NCBI RefSeq assembly: GCF_039880525.1
Contig: NZ_CP156989.1
Location: 682,001-746,000, forward strand
DNA: 64,000 nucleotides
From: Agrococcus sp. ProA11
Lineage (GTDB): Bacteria; Actinomycetota; Actinomycetes; Actinomycetales; Microbacteriaceae
Direction: 5' to 3'
The translations under genes and the position numbers were made by a program. This document shows, piece after piece, positions 18,118-25,874 of the stretch. The first letter of the stretch is position 1. Each line of letters begins with the position of its first letter. A model generated the notes under the pieces. The model had not been told where the DNA came from. It saw nothing but the letters and a program-made list of their open reading frames with translations, and made no database searches.

Positions 18118-18434
18118 TGCATCCGCTGTTCGTCGAGGAGCTGCCCTATGACCCGAACCAGGTGACGCCCGGCGTCATCGGGTTCGCAGCCATCGCGCTG
18201 GTCGCCGCGGTCGTGATGCTGCTGATGTGGGACTTCAATCGGCGCGTGCGTCGCATCAACGATCGCGCGGACGCCCGCGAGCGCCTGCTGGCGGAGGTCG
18301 CCGAGAGTCAGGAGCGGCTCGAGCGGACGGTCGCCGAGACGCGCGAGGCGGCGCAGGCCGAGGCGGACGCGGCGAACCAGCACGCCGAGACGGGCGATGT
18401 CGACGGTCACGCGCCGCCGCGCGCCGAGCCCTAG
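18117..18434 (+). CDS. Small membrane protein coupled to mca
   Basis: A 105-residue protein with one membrane helix (about 20-38, GFAAIALVAAVVMLLMWDF) and a charged coiled-coil tail (NDRADARERLLAEVAESQ). It is translationally coupled to mca, as commonly seen in actinobacteria, and may tether or assist it; this role is inference. The stop TAG shares a CTAG with the convergent gene. Confidence 0.85.
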   Translation: MHPLFVEELPYDPNQVTPGVIGFAAIALVAAVVMLLMWDFNRRVRRINDRADARERLLAEVAESQERLERTVAETREAAQAEADAANQHAETGDVDGHAPPRAEP

Positions 18435-18844
18435 AGCACACGGATCGCCGTCGCGCGCCAGCCGCCGTCGAGGCCCTCGAGTCGCACCGCGACGGCCCTC
18501 GTGCGACCGCCCGAGCGCACCACGACGGCGCCCTCGACGACACCGTCGGACGGATGGCAGGTGCGCACCGAGCCGACGACGAAGCCCGGGACGTCGCGCT
18601 CCGCTCGCATCGCTCGCTGCCGCCGCGCGCTGAGCGAGCGCCCGAGCAGCAGCTCGTAGACCGGCTCCGTGACCCAGCGGGCGATCTGCTGCACCTCGCG
18701 GACACCGAGCAGGATCTCGATCACGCCGGTGGCCAGGTTCTCGATCAGGGGCGCGGGATCGGGCAGGCCTCGCGACGAGCAGGGCTGGAAGTCGAAGAAC
18801 TCGGCCGCATCCACCGCCGTCATCCGCTGTCTCGTCGCACGCAC
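18431..18844 (-). CDS. Rv3235-family protein
   Basis: A 137-residue cytoplasmic protein with the Rv3235-like C-terminal core: QQIARWVTEPVYELLLGRSL, then a beta-rich end with GFVVGSVRTCHPSDGVVEGAV and GGWRATAIRVL. No catalytic residues are evident and the function is unknown. The start is uncertain: GTG 18844 has GAGGGGG upstream, ATG 18823 also fits, and GTG 18904 is possible. It ends tail-to-tail with the mca-coupled gene. Confidence 0.75.
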   Translation of the reverse strand: MRATRQRMTAVDAAEFFDFQPCSSRGLPDPAPLIENLATGVIEILLGVREVQQIARWVTEPVYELLLGRSLSARRQRAMRAERDVPGFVVGSVRTCHPSDGVVEGAVVVRSGGRTRAVAVRLEGLDGGWRATAIRVL

Positions 18845-18949
18845 GTCGCCCCCTCGCCTCCGCAGCTGCGGTCCGGAGTCCGCGATGGCACCGCCGTGGG
18901 GCACGAACGTAGTCCTCTCGCGGGGGTCCGCGTCAAGGGCACCGCTGCC

Positions 18950-18961
18950 CTGTGGAGAACT
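18950..18961 (+). repeat. CTGTGGAGAACT motif, copy 1
   Basis: This 12-mer lies 49 nt upstream of the 19000 gene and recurs at 19869-19880 upstream of the SAF-domain gene. Its core is one base away from TGTGGATAA, a DnaA-box-like word. Confidence 0.3.
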
Positions 18962-18986
18962 CCGGCCCGGCGGTCGCTCGCGCCCG

Positions 18987-18999
18987 TAGATTCGGCCGC
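18987..18999 (+). promoter_or_regulatory. Leaderless promoter -10 of the 19000 gene
   Basis: TAGATT ends 7 nt before the GTG at 19000. Confidence 0.5.
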
Positions 19000-19569
19000 G
19001 TGCGCTTCGAGGACCTGTTCGACGATCTGGAGAGCCAGCTCGAGGCTGAGCTCGGCGCCGAGCAGCGCGACCTCCGGGCCGAGGAGGAGCGCTTCCGCAT
19101 CGGCAGGCTCGACCTGCGCGATCGCATCGCGGCTGCGCCCCGGCTGCTCGACCTGACGCTGCGGGCCGGTGCCCGGCTGCGGCTGCGACGCATGGCGCTC
19201 GGGCGCGATTGGCTGAACGGCATCGTGCTCGAGGGCGCCCCCGCTGAGACGGGTGCGCTCGTGCCGCTGCACGCGATCGTCGGCGTCGAGCTCGATGGCG
19301 ACGGTGCCGCCGCTTCCGTGCGCCCGGCCGCGGCCGGCGGAGACCTGCAGGCGCGCTTGAGCTTCGCCTTCGCGCTGCGCGACCTGGCGCGACGTCGGGC
19401 GACCGTCATCCTCGAGGGGCCAACGCCGGTGGCGGGCACGATCGATCGGGTCGGCCGCGATCACCTCGACCTCGCCGTGCACGAGCCGGGTGATCACCCG
19501 CGCGCGTCGGCGGTGCGCTCCTGGCGCATGCTGCCGTTCTCGGCCTTCGACTGGGTGCGGCTGCCCTAG
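19000..19569 (+). CDS. Hypothetical protein of the Rv3235 / SAF / ATPase neighbourhood
   Basis: A 189-residue cytoplasmic protein with no recognised domain. The N-terminus is strongly acidic and helical (FEDLFDDLESQLEAELGAEQ). The rest is Arg-rich with beta-type stretches such as NGIVLEGAPAETGALVPL and TVILEGPTPVAGTIDRVG, which could be small barrel (Sm-like) strands. The leaderless promoter fixes GTG 19000 as the start. Lying between the Rv3235-like and SAF/ATPase genes, it probably belongs to the same unknown process. Confidence 0.7.
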   Translation: MRFEDLFDDLESQLEAELGAEQRDLRAEEERFRIGRLDLRDRIAAAPRLLDLTLRAGARLRLRRMALGRDWLNGIVLEGAPAETGALVPLHAIVGVELDGDGAAASVRPAAAGGDLQARLSFAFALRDLARRRATVILEGPTPVAGTIDRVGRDHLDLAVHEPGDHPRASAVRSWRMLPFSAFDWVRLP

Positions 19570-19579
19570 CGCGTCGACG

Positions 19580-19828
19580 TCAGCGGTCGCCGAAGAGGTC
19601 GGTGACGCTCGCCGCCTGAGCCTGCCGCCAGAGCGCGCGTCGGCGCTCGAGCTCGAGCTGGCGGTCGACCCAGGCCTGCACCTCGTCGTCGGCGACGCGC
19701 CATGCGCCGCGCACGCGCACGCCGCGCAGGTCGCCCGTTTCGAGCAGCTCGGCGACCGCGGAGGGGGTCGTGCTGAGCACATCGGCGACGTCGGCGATCG
19801 CGAGGAAGCGTCGGGGTTCCATCGGCAT
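19580..19828 (-). CDS. Small helix-turn-helix (excisionase/MerR-like) DNA-binding protein
   Basis: An 82-residue protein with a winged helix-turn-helix of the HTH_17 type: RRFLAIADVADVLSTTPSAV, then a wing VRVRGAWRVADDEVQAWVDR and a basic tail. Such BldC/excisionase-like proteins bind DNA as developmental regulators or architectural factors. No integrase or att site is nearby, so an excisionase role is unlikely. ATG 19828; ATG 19822 is an alternative. Confidence 0.82.
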   Translation of the reverse strand: MPMEPRRFLAIADVADVLSTTPSAVAELLETGDLRGVRVRGAWRVADDEVQAWVDRQLELERRRALWRQAQAASVTDLFGDR

Positions 19829-19868
19829 GGCCCCATTGTGGGCCAGGCGGCTGTGGCGTGAGCGAAGG

Positions 19869-19880
19869 CTGTGGAGAACT
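19869..19880 (+). repeat. CTGTGGAGAACT motif, copy 2
   Basis: Identical to the 12-mer at 18950-18961; 56 nt upstream of the SAF-domain gene. Confidence 0.3.
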
Positions 19881-19935
19881 TTCTCGTCGTGTCGCGCGAC
19901 CGTGTCAGGTTGGGCGCGTCGACGAGGAGGATGCG

Positions 19936-20547
19936 ATGGCCGCACGCCGCACCTGGATGGATCCGAGGCTCGTGATCGGCATCGCCCTGGTGGTCGCCTC
20001 GCTCGCGGGCGTGTGGTTCGTGGTGCAGCAGTCGGCGCGCACCGAGCTCGCCTGGGTCGCGACCCGCACGCTGCTGCCAGGCGAGACGCTCGCCGCCGCC
20101 GACGTGCAGCAGGTGGAGGTGCGCATGCTGCAGTCGCGGGATCGGTACCTGGACGGGGCCGCGGAGCCGACGGGCATGCTCGTCGCATCGACGGTGGGGG
20201 AGGGCGAAGTGCTGCCGTTGCGCGCGCTCGGCGCGGCAGCGAGCCTCGACCGCTCGGCGCTCGTGATCGATGTCCGCGGCGCACTGCCCAGCGCGGTGCG
20301 CTCGGGGTCGCTCGTCGACGTCTGGACGGCCGCGCCGACCGATGACGGCTACGGCGTGCCGGCCGTGCTGATCGATGGCGCCATCGTCGTGGGCGTGCTT
20401 GAGGACGACGGCATTCTCGCCTCCTCCGCGCAGCAGCTCGAGCTGCTGGTGCCGAGCGACGAGACGGCGATGCTGCTGGAAGCGATGTCCAACCAGCACA
20501 TGCTCTCGGTCGTGCCGCTCGCGCAGCCTGTCGGGTCACTGCCGTGA
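19936..20547 (+). CDS. SAF-domain membrane protein (CpaB/FlgA-like)
   Basis: A 203-residue protein with one N-terminal membrane helix (about 12-30) followed by a SAF domain (ATRTLLPGETLAAADVQQVE, then VASTVGEGEVLPLRALG). SAF domains occur in CpaB, which assists Flp/Tad pilus assembly outside the membrane. GAGGAGG precedes ATG 19936. It is coupled by GTGA to a MinD/CpaE-like ATPase, the usual Tad partner, but no secretin, TadA or pilin gene is present here. Confidence 0.82.
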   Translation: MAARRTWMDPRLVIGIALVVASLAGVWFVVQQSARTELAWVATRTLLPGETLAAADVQQVEVRMLQSRDRYLDGAAEPTGMLVASTVGEGEVLPLRALGAAASLDRSALVIDVRGALPSAVRSGSLVDVWTAAPTDDGYGVPAVLIDGAIVVGVLEDDGILASSAQQLELLVPSDETAMLLEAMSNQHMLSVVPLAQPVGSLP

Positions 20548-21815
20548 TCGGCATCGCCGTCTCGGCGCCCTTGGAGCGCGAGGACGCGATCGTCCGCGAA
20601 GCGGCTCGGCACGGCCACCGCGTGGCCATCCGCGCGGCGTCCGCGGCCGACCTCATCGAGCGGCTGCGCGCGCGTGCCGCCGACGCGGAGCCGCGCATCG
20701 ATCTGGTGCTGGTGGCGGCCGACGACCGCCATGCGAACCGCGATCTCGTCGCCGCATGCGACGAGCGCGGCCTGCGCCTGCTGGTGCTGGCAGACGATGC
20801 TGCCGAGCGCTCGCGGGCGCATGCGCTCGGCGTGCACGCCGTCGCGTGGACCGACGGGTTCAGCGGCATCGAGGCGCAGGCGGGCCTCGATGCGCATGCT
20901 GCGAGCGCTGCGCCGCCGGACCGCGGGCGGGTGGTGGCGGTCTGGGGTCCGGCGGGCTCGCCGGGCCGCACCACGGCGTCCATCGCGCTCGCGGCGGAGA
21001 TCGCGCTGCTCGGCGGGCGGGTCGCGCTGGTCGACGCAGACACCACGAGCGCCGCGGTAGCGCCCGCGCTCGGCCTGCTCGACGAGTCCCCGGGCTTCGC
21101 CGCCGCCGCGCGACTGGCGCGCGCCGGCAGTCTCACCGTCGACGAGCTCGATCGCATCGCGCGGCCGGTGCCGACCATGGGCGGCATCATCCGCGTGCTG
21201 ACGGGCATCGGTCGTTCGAGCCGCTGGCCGGAGCTGGGCGGCGACCGGGTGGCCGAGGTGCTCGAGCGGTGCCGGGATTGGGCGGGCACGACCGTCGTCG
21301 ACGTGGCCGCCAGCCTCGAGCGCGACGAAGCCATCTCCAGCGACCTGTTCGCGCCTCGGCGGCATGCAGCGACCCTCGCCGCGCTCGAGCACGCCGACGA
21401 TGTCGTCGCGATCGCCGGGGGCGACACGGTCGGCGTGGCGCGGCTCGTGCGTGCGCTGCCAGAGCTGCAGGAGCTCGTTCCCCAGGCGCGCGTGCGCGTC
21501 GTGGTGAACAAGGTGCGCGCGTCGGCGATCGGCATGGCGCCGGAGGCGGCGGTGCAGGAGACGCTGTGCAGACTCGCCGGGGTGGCGCCGCAGGCGTGCT
21601 GGCCGTTCGATGGGCGCGCGGCGGACGCGGCGCTGCTGGAGGGCAGACCGCTCGTCGACGTGGCAGGGAGGTCGCGCCTGCGCCGCCGGGTGCAGGAGTT
21701 CGCACTATCGCTCATCGACGCCGACGCGGTCACCGCGCCGACTGCGCCGGTGAGCCGCGCCTCGCTGCGCGCCGCACGATTGCCGCGCGGCCGATGGCGG
21801 CCAGCAGCGCGCTGA
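20544..21815 (+). CDS. MinD/CpaE-like P-loop ATPase
   Basis: A 423-residue protein. A receiver-like N-terminal domain (1-110) precedes a deviant Walker A at about 135-145 (WGPAGSPGRTTAS), where Arg replaces the usual Lys. Walker A' is VDADTTS and Walker B-like VVDVAAS. This is the SIMIBI fold of MinD, ParA and CpaE, which position pili or division structures at the membrane. Loss of the P-loop Lys may mean altered or lost ATP hydrolysis. Coupled to the SAF gene. Confidence 0.78.
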   Translation: MIGIAVSAPLEREDAIVREAARHGHRVAIRAASAADLIERLRARAADAEPRIDLVLVAADDRHANRDLVAACDERGLRLLVLADDAAERSRAHALGVHAVAWTDGFSGIEAQAGLDAHAASAAPPDRGRVVAVWGPAGSPGRTTASIALAAEIALLGGRVALVDADTTSAAVAPALGLLDESPGFAAAARLARAGSLTVDELDRIARPVPTMGGIIRVLTGIGRSSRWPELGGDRVAEVLERCRDWAGTTVVDVAASLERDEAISSDLFAPRRHAATLAALEHADDVVAIAGGDTVGVARLVRALPELQELVPQARVRVVVNKVRASAIGMAPEAAVQETLCRLAGVAPQACWPFDGRAADAALLEGRPLVDVAGRSRLRRRVQEFALSLIDADAVTAPTAPVSRASLRAARLPRGRWRPAAR

Positions 21816-21827
21816 CTGCTGGGGCCG

Positions 21828-22367
21828 TCAGGCGGTCTGCAGCACGGCGCGCACGGCGCGCCGCACGTTCGCTTCCACCGGTGCCTCCGTGTCAACGGTG
21901 AGCCGGTGCAGCAGAAGCCCTTCGGCGCTCGCCATGAGGAACGTGGTCCCTCTCGCGGCGTCGCGCCCCCCGATCATGCCGAGGATGCCGCGGATCCACG
22001 CTTCGAAGCGAGCGCGCTGCGCGAGCAGCGGAGCGTTCGCATCCGCGTCCGCTTCGATGAACAGCGCATAGCGCGCTCGCGTGCGAGTCGCATGGGGGCC
22101 GGACTGCAGCTCGATCATGTGCGTGAGCGCGGAGACCAGCCCCTGCTCGTCGGTGATCTCTGGGACTCCGGCATCGGTGAGCTCCGCCGCTGCGATCCAC
22201 TCGATGACACCGGCGACCAGGGCCGCACGCGTGCGGAAGTGATTCGACGTCGAGCCGGGCGGTAGCGCCGCCGCCGCATCCACTCGTCCGTGCGTGAGCG
22301 CGCGCACGCCCTCCGACCCGACCAGGCCGAGCGCTGCCTCGAGGGCCTGCTTGCGAGTGCTGCTCAT
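21828..22367 (-). CDS. TetR family transcriptional regulator
   Basis: A 179-residue regulator with an N-terminal HTH: VGSEGVRALTHGRVDAAAAL, then PPGSTSNHFRTRAAL. The RALTHxxVDxxAALPxG pattern is shared with the regulator at 55330. ATG 22367 has a TACGCT -10 6 nt upstream, giving a leaderless mRNA. It is divergent from an alpha/beta hydrolase, with two palindromic sites in the 100-bp gap, so it probably represses both. Confidence 0.87.
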   Translation of the reverse strand: MSSTRKQALEAALGLVGSEGVRALTHGRVDAAAALPPGSTSNHFRTRAALVAGVIEWIAAAELTDAGVPEITDEQGLVSALTHMIELQSGPHATRTRARYALFIEADADANAPLLAQRARFEAWIRGILGMIGGRDAARGTTFLMASAEGLLLHRLTVDTEAPVEANVRRAVRAVLQTA

Positions 22368-22379
22368 GCTCCGAGCGTA
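22368..22379 (-). promoter_or_regulatory. Leaderless promoter -10 of the TetR gene
   Basis: On the minus strand TACGCT lies 6 nt before ATG 22367, next to operator site 1. Confidence 0.5.
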
Positions 22380-22382
22380 GGA

Positions 22383-22420
22383 CACTACATCCGTAGTGAC
22401 AGATCACTATGAACGTAGTA
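22383..22420. promoter_or_regulatory. Paired TetR operators
   Basis: Site 1, 22383-22398, is CACTACATCCGTAGTG with perfect 6-bp arms. Site 2, 22405-22420, CACTATGAACGTAGTA, is a degenerate copy 22 bp away, two helical turns. They flank the TetR -10. Confidence 0.6.
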
Positions 22421-22467
22421 CCGTTCGCGTAGAGCCGTTCAGGACCGATTGAGCAGGAGGCCTCGTC

Positions 22468-23373
22468 ATGGACGCACCGACACCGTCGCAAGGATCCGCC
22501 CGACGCGCATGGACGCCGCCGTTGCCCGCGGCATCCGGGTTCACGCACACCATGGTCAGGACTCGCGGTCTGCGCACGCATGTCGCGTCCATGGGGGTGG
22601 GGGAGCCGGTCGTGCTGCTGCACGGCTTCCCCCAGCACTGGTGGGAGTGGCGCGCGATCGCTCCCGCGATCGCCGATCAGGGCTACCGGGTCATCTGCCC
22701 CGACCTCCGCGGTTCCGGATGGACCGAGGCCGACGACCCGCGCTTCGGCCCCGAGACGCACCTCGACGACCTCATGGCCGTGCTCGACGCGCTCGGCGTC
22801 GAGCGCGCGCACTTCCTCACGCACGACCTGGGCGCGATCTCTGGCATGCAGCTCTCGTACCGCGCTCCCGAGCGGGTGCGATCGATGGTGCAGCTCGCCG
22901 TGCCTCCGGGCTTCATGGCGTTCACCCCGAGAGTCATGCCGGCGTTCAGTCACATGCCGGCGCTGATCATGCATCGTCCCGGTCGTTCGCTGCGCTCCAT
23001 CTTCGGCCCCCGCTACGCCGCGAGACCGATGACCGAGGCGACGCTCGACGCATACCTGCGCGTGCACGCCCGGCTCGAAGTCGAGATGGCGGTGGCTCAC
23101 CTGTATCGCGGCATGGTCGTGCCGATGTCGCTGCGCCTCATGCGCGGGGTCTACAGGCGAATGCGCCTCCGCCCGCCAACGCTCGTCGTCTTCGGGCGGC
23201 ACGACGGCCCGTTCGCCGAGCCGATCGCGCGCCACATCTGTCGCGCGCACGACCAGCACGCCGACCGTTTCGAGCTCGCCTTCGTCGACGACGCCGCGCA
23301 TTTCATCCCCGATGATGCTCCCGATGCCGTCGTGCGGCTCGCGCTCGATTGGTTCCGCGCGGAGGGGCAATGA
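22468..23373 (+). CDS. Alpha/beta hydrolase, epoxide hydrolase / haloalkane dehalogenase type
   Basis: A 301-residue hydrolase. HGFPQHWWEW (52-61) forms the oxyanion loop. The nucleophile elbow THDLGA places Asp 120 where esterases have Ser, the mark of epoxide hydrolases and haloalkane dehalogenases. DDAAHFIPDD near the C-terminus supplies the catalytic His. The substrate is unknown. AGGAGG precedes ATG 22468. It is divergent from, and probably controlled by, the adjacent TetR through the two palindromes. Confidence 0.85.
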   Translation: MDAPTPSQGSARRAWTPPLPAASGFTHTMVRTRGLRTHVASMGVGEPVVLLHGFPQHWWEWRAIAPAIADQGYRVICPDLRGSGWTEADDPRFGPETHLDDLMAVLDALGVERAHFLTHDLGAISGMQLSYRAPERVRSMVQLAVPPGFMAFTPRVMPAFSHMPALIMHRPGRSLRSIFGPRYAARPMTEATLDAYLRVHARLEVEMAVAHLYRGMVVPMSLRLMRGVYRRMRLRPPTLVVFGRHDGPFAEPIARHICRAHDQHADRFELAFVDDAAHFIPDDAPDAVVRLALDWFRAEGQ

Positions 23374-23432
23374 CCGCTGCGGCCATCGTGACGGTGCGCA
23401 GGTCAGCGGGCTGAGCATGATTGGCCCCGCGC

Positions 23433-23444
23433 TACGCTGAACCG
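23433..23444 (+). promoter_or_regulatory. Leaderless promoter -10 of the PdtaS-type kinase
   Basis: TACGCT ends 6 nt before the GTG at 23445. Confidence 0.5.
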
Positions 23445-24956
23445 GTGACGAGCCTGACGTCGATCGCCGAGCGCTACGGCCTGCTGCACGAGCTCGACCT
23501 GCGCTGGCTGCACCGGCTGGGCTCCGACTTCCAGCTGCTCGCAGACCTCGCCATCGGCGACATCGTGCTCTGGCTGCCCACCGGCGACGATGACGGCTAC
23601 ATCGCGGTGCAGCATGCTCGCCCGGCAGGCGCCGCGACGCTCTTCTATCGCGACATCGTCGGCCAGCCTGCCCGCAGCAACTGGCGGGAGCAGATCGGGC
23701 GAGCGTTCGAGGAGGGCATCTCGCTCGAAGCCGACTCGCCGGAGTGGGGGGTGGAGTCCGACGCGAAGGTGCGCGCGTTCCCCGTACGGCGCCGCGAGGC
23801 GGAGCCGTCGACCGTGCTCATGCCGCGTCCGATCGCCGTCATCACGCGCCACGCCAACCACGCCGACACCCGGAGCGCAGGTCGGCTGGAGCGCACGTTC
23901 AGGGCGTGTGCCGACGAACTGTTCCGGATGATCGCCGACGGCGACTTCCCCGACCAGTCGGCCCCGTCAGTGCCGCGCAGGGGAGCGGCCCGTGCATCCG
24001 ACGGCCTGATCACGCTCGACCAGGCCGGCACCGTCACCTTCGCGAGCCCGAACGCGCTGTCGGCGTTCACCCGATTGGGCTTCCGCGGAGAGCTGGAGGG
24101 CGAGTCGCTCGCGGCCATCACCACCGAGCTCATCGACGAGTCGCACGAGGTCGATGAGGCGCTGCCGCTGGTCGTCACCGGACGCGCACCGTGGCGCACC
24201 GATATCGACACTCGACTGGCGACCCTGTCGGTGCGCGCGCTGCCGCTGCGCCGCGGCGCAGCCCGCTTGGGTGCGATCGTGCTCGTGCGCGATGTGACCG
24301 ACATGCGTGCGCAGGAGCAGACGCTCATCACCAAGGACGCGACGATCCGCGAGATCCACCACCGCGTCAAGAACAACCTGCAGACCGTCGCCGCGCTGCT
24401 GCGCATCCAGTCTCGACGCAGCAGCAGCGAGGAGTCGCGCGCCGCCCTGCAGAACGCCGAGCGACGCGTCTCATCGATCGCCGTGGTGCACGACACGCTC
24501 TCGGAGGGCCTCAGCCAGTCGGTCGACTTCGACCAGGTCTTCGACCGAGCGGTCAAGCTCACGAGCGAGGTCGCCTCCACCCAGGGCGGGCAGGTGCGCA
24601 CCGAGCGGGTCGGCTCCTTCGGCGCGCTGCCGAGCGGGTATGCGACGCCGCTCGCGCTCGCGCTCACCGAGCTCGTCACGAACGCGGTCGAGCACGGCCT
24701 GGCGGGGCGCTCGGACGGGCTCGTGCGCATCACCGCCGAGCGCGCCGACGGCTGGCTCACGGTGCGGGTGTGCGACAACGGTGCGGGGCTGCCGCAGGGC
24801 CGCGTCGGCTCGGGGCTCGGCACGCAGATCGTGAAGACGCTGGTCACGGGCGAGCTCTCGGGCACGATCGACTGGGGTGCCCGTGCGGTCGAGGGCACGG
24901 AGGTCACCGTGAAGGTGCCGCTGGCCTACATCCGAGACGACGACGAGATCGTCTGA
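23445..24956 (+). CDS. pdtaS: PdtaS-type sensor histidine kinase
   Basis: A 503-residue soluble histidine kinase: an N-terminal GAF-like domain (about 1-160), a PAS domain (about 183-290), then HisKA_2 with phosphoacceptor His 305 in EIHHRVKNNLQTVAALLRI, and a HATPase domain with ALTELVTNAVEHG and a DNGAGLP loop. In mycobacteria PdtaS phosphorylates the RNA-binding antiterminator PdtaR; no pdtaR lies in this window. It is next to a WhiB gene, an order common in actinobacteria. GTG 23445 is set by the leaderless -10. Confidence 0.9.
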   Translation: MTSLTSIAERYGLLHELDLRWLHRLGSDFQLLADLAIGDIVLWLPTGDDDGYIAVQHARPAGAATLFYRDIVGQPARSNWREQIGRAFEEGISLEADSPEWGVESDAKVRAFPVRRREAEPSTVLMPRPIAVITRHANHADTRSAGRLERTFRACADELFRMIADGDFPDQSAPSVPRRGAARASDGLITLDQAGTVTFASPNALSAFTRLGFRGELEGESLAAITTELIDESHEVDEALPLVVTGRAPWRTDIDTRLATLSVRALPLRRGAARLGAIVLVRDVTDMRAQEQTLITKDATIREIHHRVKNNLQTVAALLRIQSRRSSSEESRAALQNAERRVSSIAVVHDTLSEGLSQSVDFDQVFDRAVKLTSEVASTQGGQVRTERVGSFGALPSGYATPLALALTELVTNAVEHGLAGRSDGLVRITAERADGWLTVRVCDNGAGLPQGRVGSGLGTQIVKTLVTGELSGTIDWGARAVEGTEVTVKVPLAYIRDDDEIV

Positions 24957-24984
24957 GCCAGCTGCTCGTCCCGGCGCACGCAAG

Positions 24985-25012
24985 AGCGGGGCCGCCCGAA
25001 GGCGACCCCGCT
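24985..25012. terminator. Bidirectional terminator between the kinase and whiB genes
   Basis: AGCGGGG-C-CGCC pairs with GGCG-A-CCCCGCT across a CGAA loop with one internal mismatch, between convergent stops. Confidence 0.65.
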
Positions 25013-25027
25013 GCGATGCGTCTGCTG

Positions 25028-25276
25028 TCAGCTGGCGCGGCGCGCGCGAGCGGCACGGCGCTTGAGCGCTCGCCGCTCGTCCTCCGACAGGCCGCCCCAG
25101 ACACCCGAGTCCTGGTTGGTCTCGAGCGCGTACTGGAGGCACATCTCGGTGACCGGGCACGTCGCGCAGACGGCCTTGGCCTTCTCGATCTGCTCGAGCG
25201 CTGGGCCGGTGTTGCCGACCGGGAAGAACAGCTCGGGGTCTACCGTGAGGCAGGCAGCGTCATCACGCCAATCCAT
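25028..25276 (-). CDS. whiB1: WhiB-family iron-sulfur transcriptional regulator (WhiB1-like)
   Basis: An 82-residue redox or nitric-oxide responsive regulator that binds the principal sigma factor. The four [4Fe-4S] ligands are C9, C37, C40 and C46 (VCATCPVTEMC), followed by the GVWGG turn (58-62) and a basic C-terminal tail. The size fits WhiB1. ATG 25276 has AAGGAG just upstream; an in-frame ATG at 25294 would include that ribosome site and is rejected. Confidence 0.92.
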   Translation of the reverse strand: MDWRDDAACLTVDPELFFPVGNTGPALEQIEKAKAVCATCPVTEMCLQYALETNQDSGVWGGLSEDERRALKRRAARARRAS

Positions 25277-25370
25277 ACATGACTCCTTGTACATTGGAGG
25301 TGGGAGGTCGCGCTTCGCGAAACTCGCGGCGCAGAAATCTTTGGGCGCAGCACCGGTGCCGCCAAGGTTC

Positions 25371-25376
25371 TATGCT
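25371..25376 (+). promoter_or_regulatory. Possible -10 of the 25413 gene
   Basis: TATGCT about 37 nt before the GTG. A weak -35 is not evident. Confidence 0.35.
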
Positions 25377-25412
25377 TCCACAGCACCCCCGGAGAGGCAA
25401 GGGTTTTCTTCT

Positions 25413-25817
25413 GTGAGCGATACCCCGCGCAACCGCCCAGGCACCGCTAATTGGGCCGGAGGTCTGCTGCTGCTGGAGGCGCTCGGCATGCTCGTATTGG
25501 CCGGGTGGACAATGATCACGGCGCTCGGCGATCCTCCCGAGCACATCGCCGGCGGCATCTTCCTCGCCGCGCTCGCGGCAGGCGCCGCGTTCTTCCTGCT
25601 GCAGGTCGGCAGGGCGATGCTCAACGGCAAGCAGTGGTCACGTGCGGGAGCCGTGGTGTGGCAGGTGCTGCAGCTGGGCGTCGCCGTCGGCACCTTCAAC
25701 GGGGGAGAGGGGCCGGTGCCCATCGCCCTCGTCCTGGCGGCGCTCGCCGTCACGGTCTTCGCGCTCGTGCTCCGCAAGAGCGTCACGCTCTGGCTGAACC
25801 CCGACCTCGACGACTAG
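25413..25817 (+). CDS. Four-helix integral membrane protein of unknown function
   Basis: A 134-residue hydrophobic protein with four predicted membrane helices (beginning near residues 12, 45, 77 and 102), e.g. GLLLLEALGMLVLAGWTMI and IALVLAALAVTVFALVL. A short charged tail ends NPDLDD. No family motif is recognised; similar small proteins are common in Microbacteriaceae. GTG 25413. A REP-like hairpin follows. Confidence 0.8.
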   Translation: MSDTPRNRPGTANWAGGLLLLEALGMLVLAGWTMITALGDPPEHIAGGIFLAALAAGAAFFLLQVGRAMLNGKQWSRAGAVVWQVLQLGVAVGTFNGGEGPVPIALVLAALAVTVFALVLRKSVTLWLNPDLDD

Positions 25818-25823
25818 CCCCTT

Positions 25824-25864
25824 GGTCTCGTGACGCGTGCGGCTGCGCCGCCCGCTCCTCGACC
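25824..25864. repeat. REP-like palindrome, inverted copy
   Basis: It begins GGTCTCGTGACGCG and ends GCTCCTCGACC, the reverse complement of the ends of the REP units at 49203. The inner stem is GCGGC/GCCGC. It lies between two convergent genes and may end transcription of both. Confidence 0.65.
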
Positions 25865-25874
25865 AGCGGGGGAA

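Noticed and set aside
19580-19828. Phage excisionase and hence a prophage or integrative element
   Set aside because: No integrase, att duplication or phage gene is present; the small HTH gene lies in a conserved-looking chromosomal cluster.
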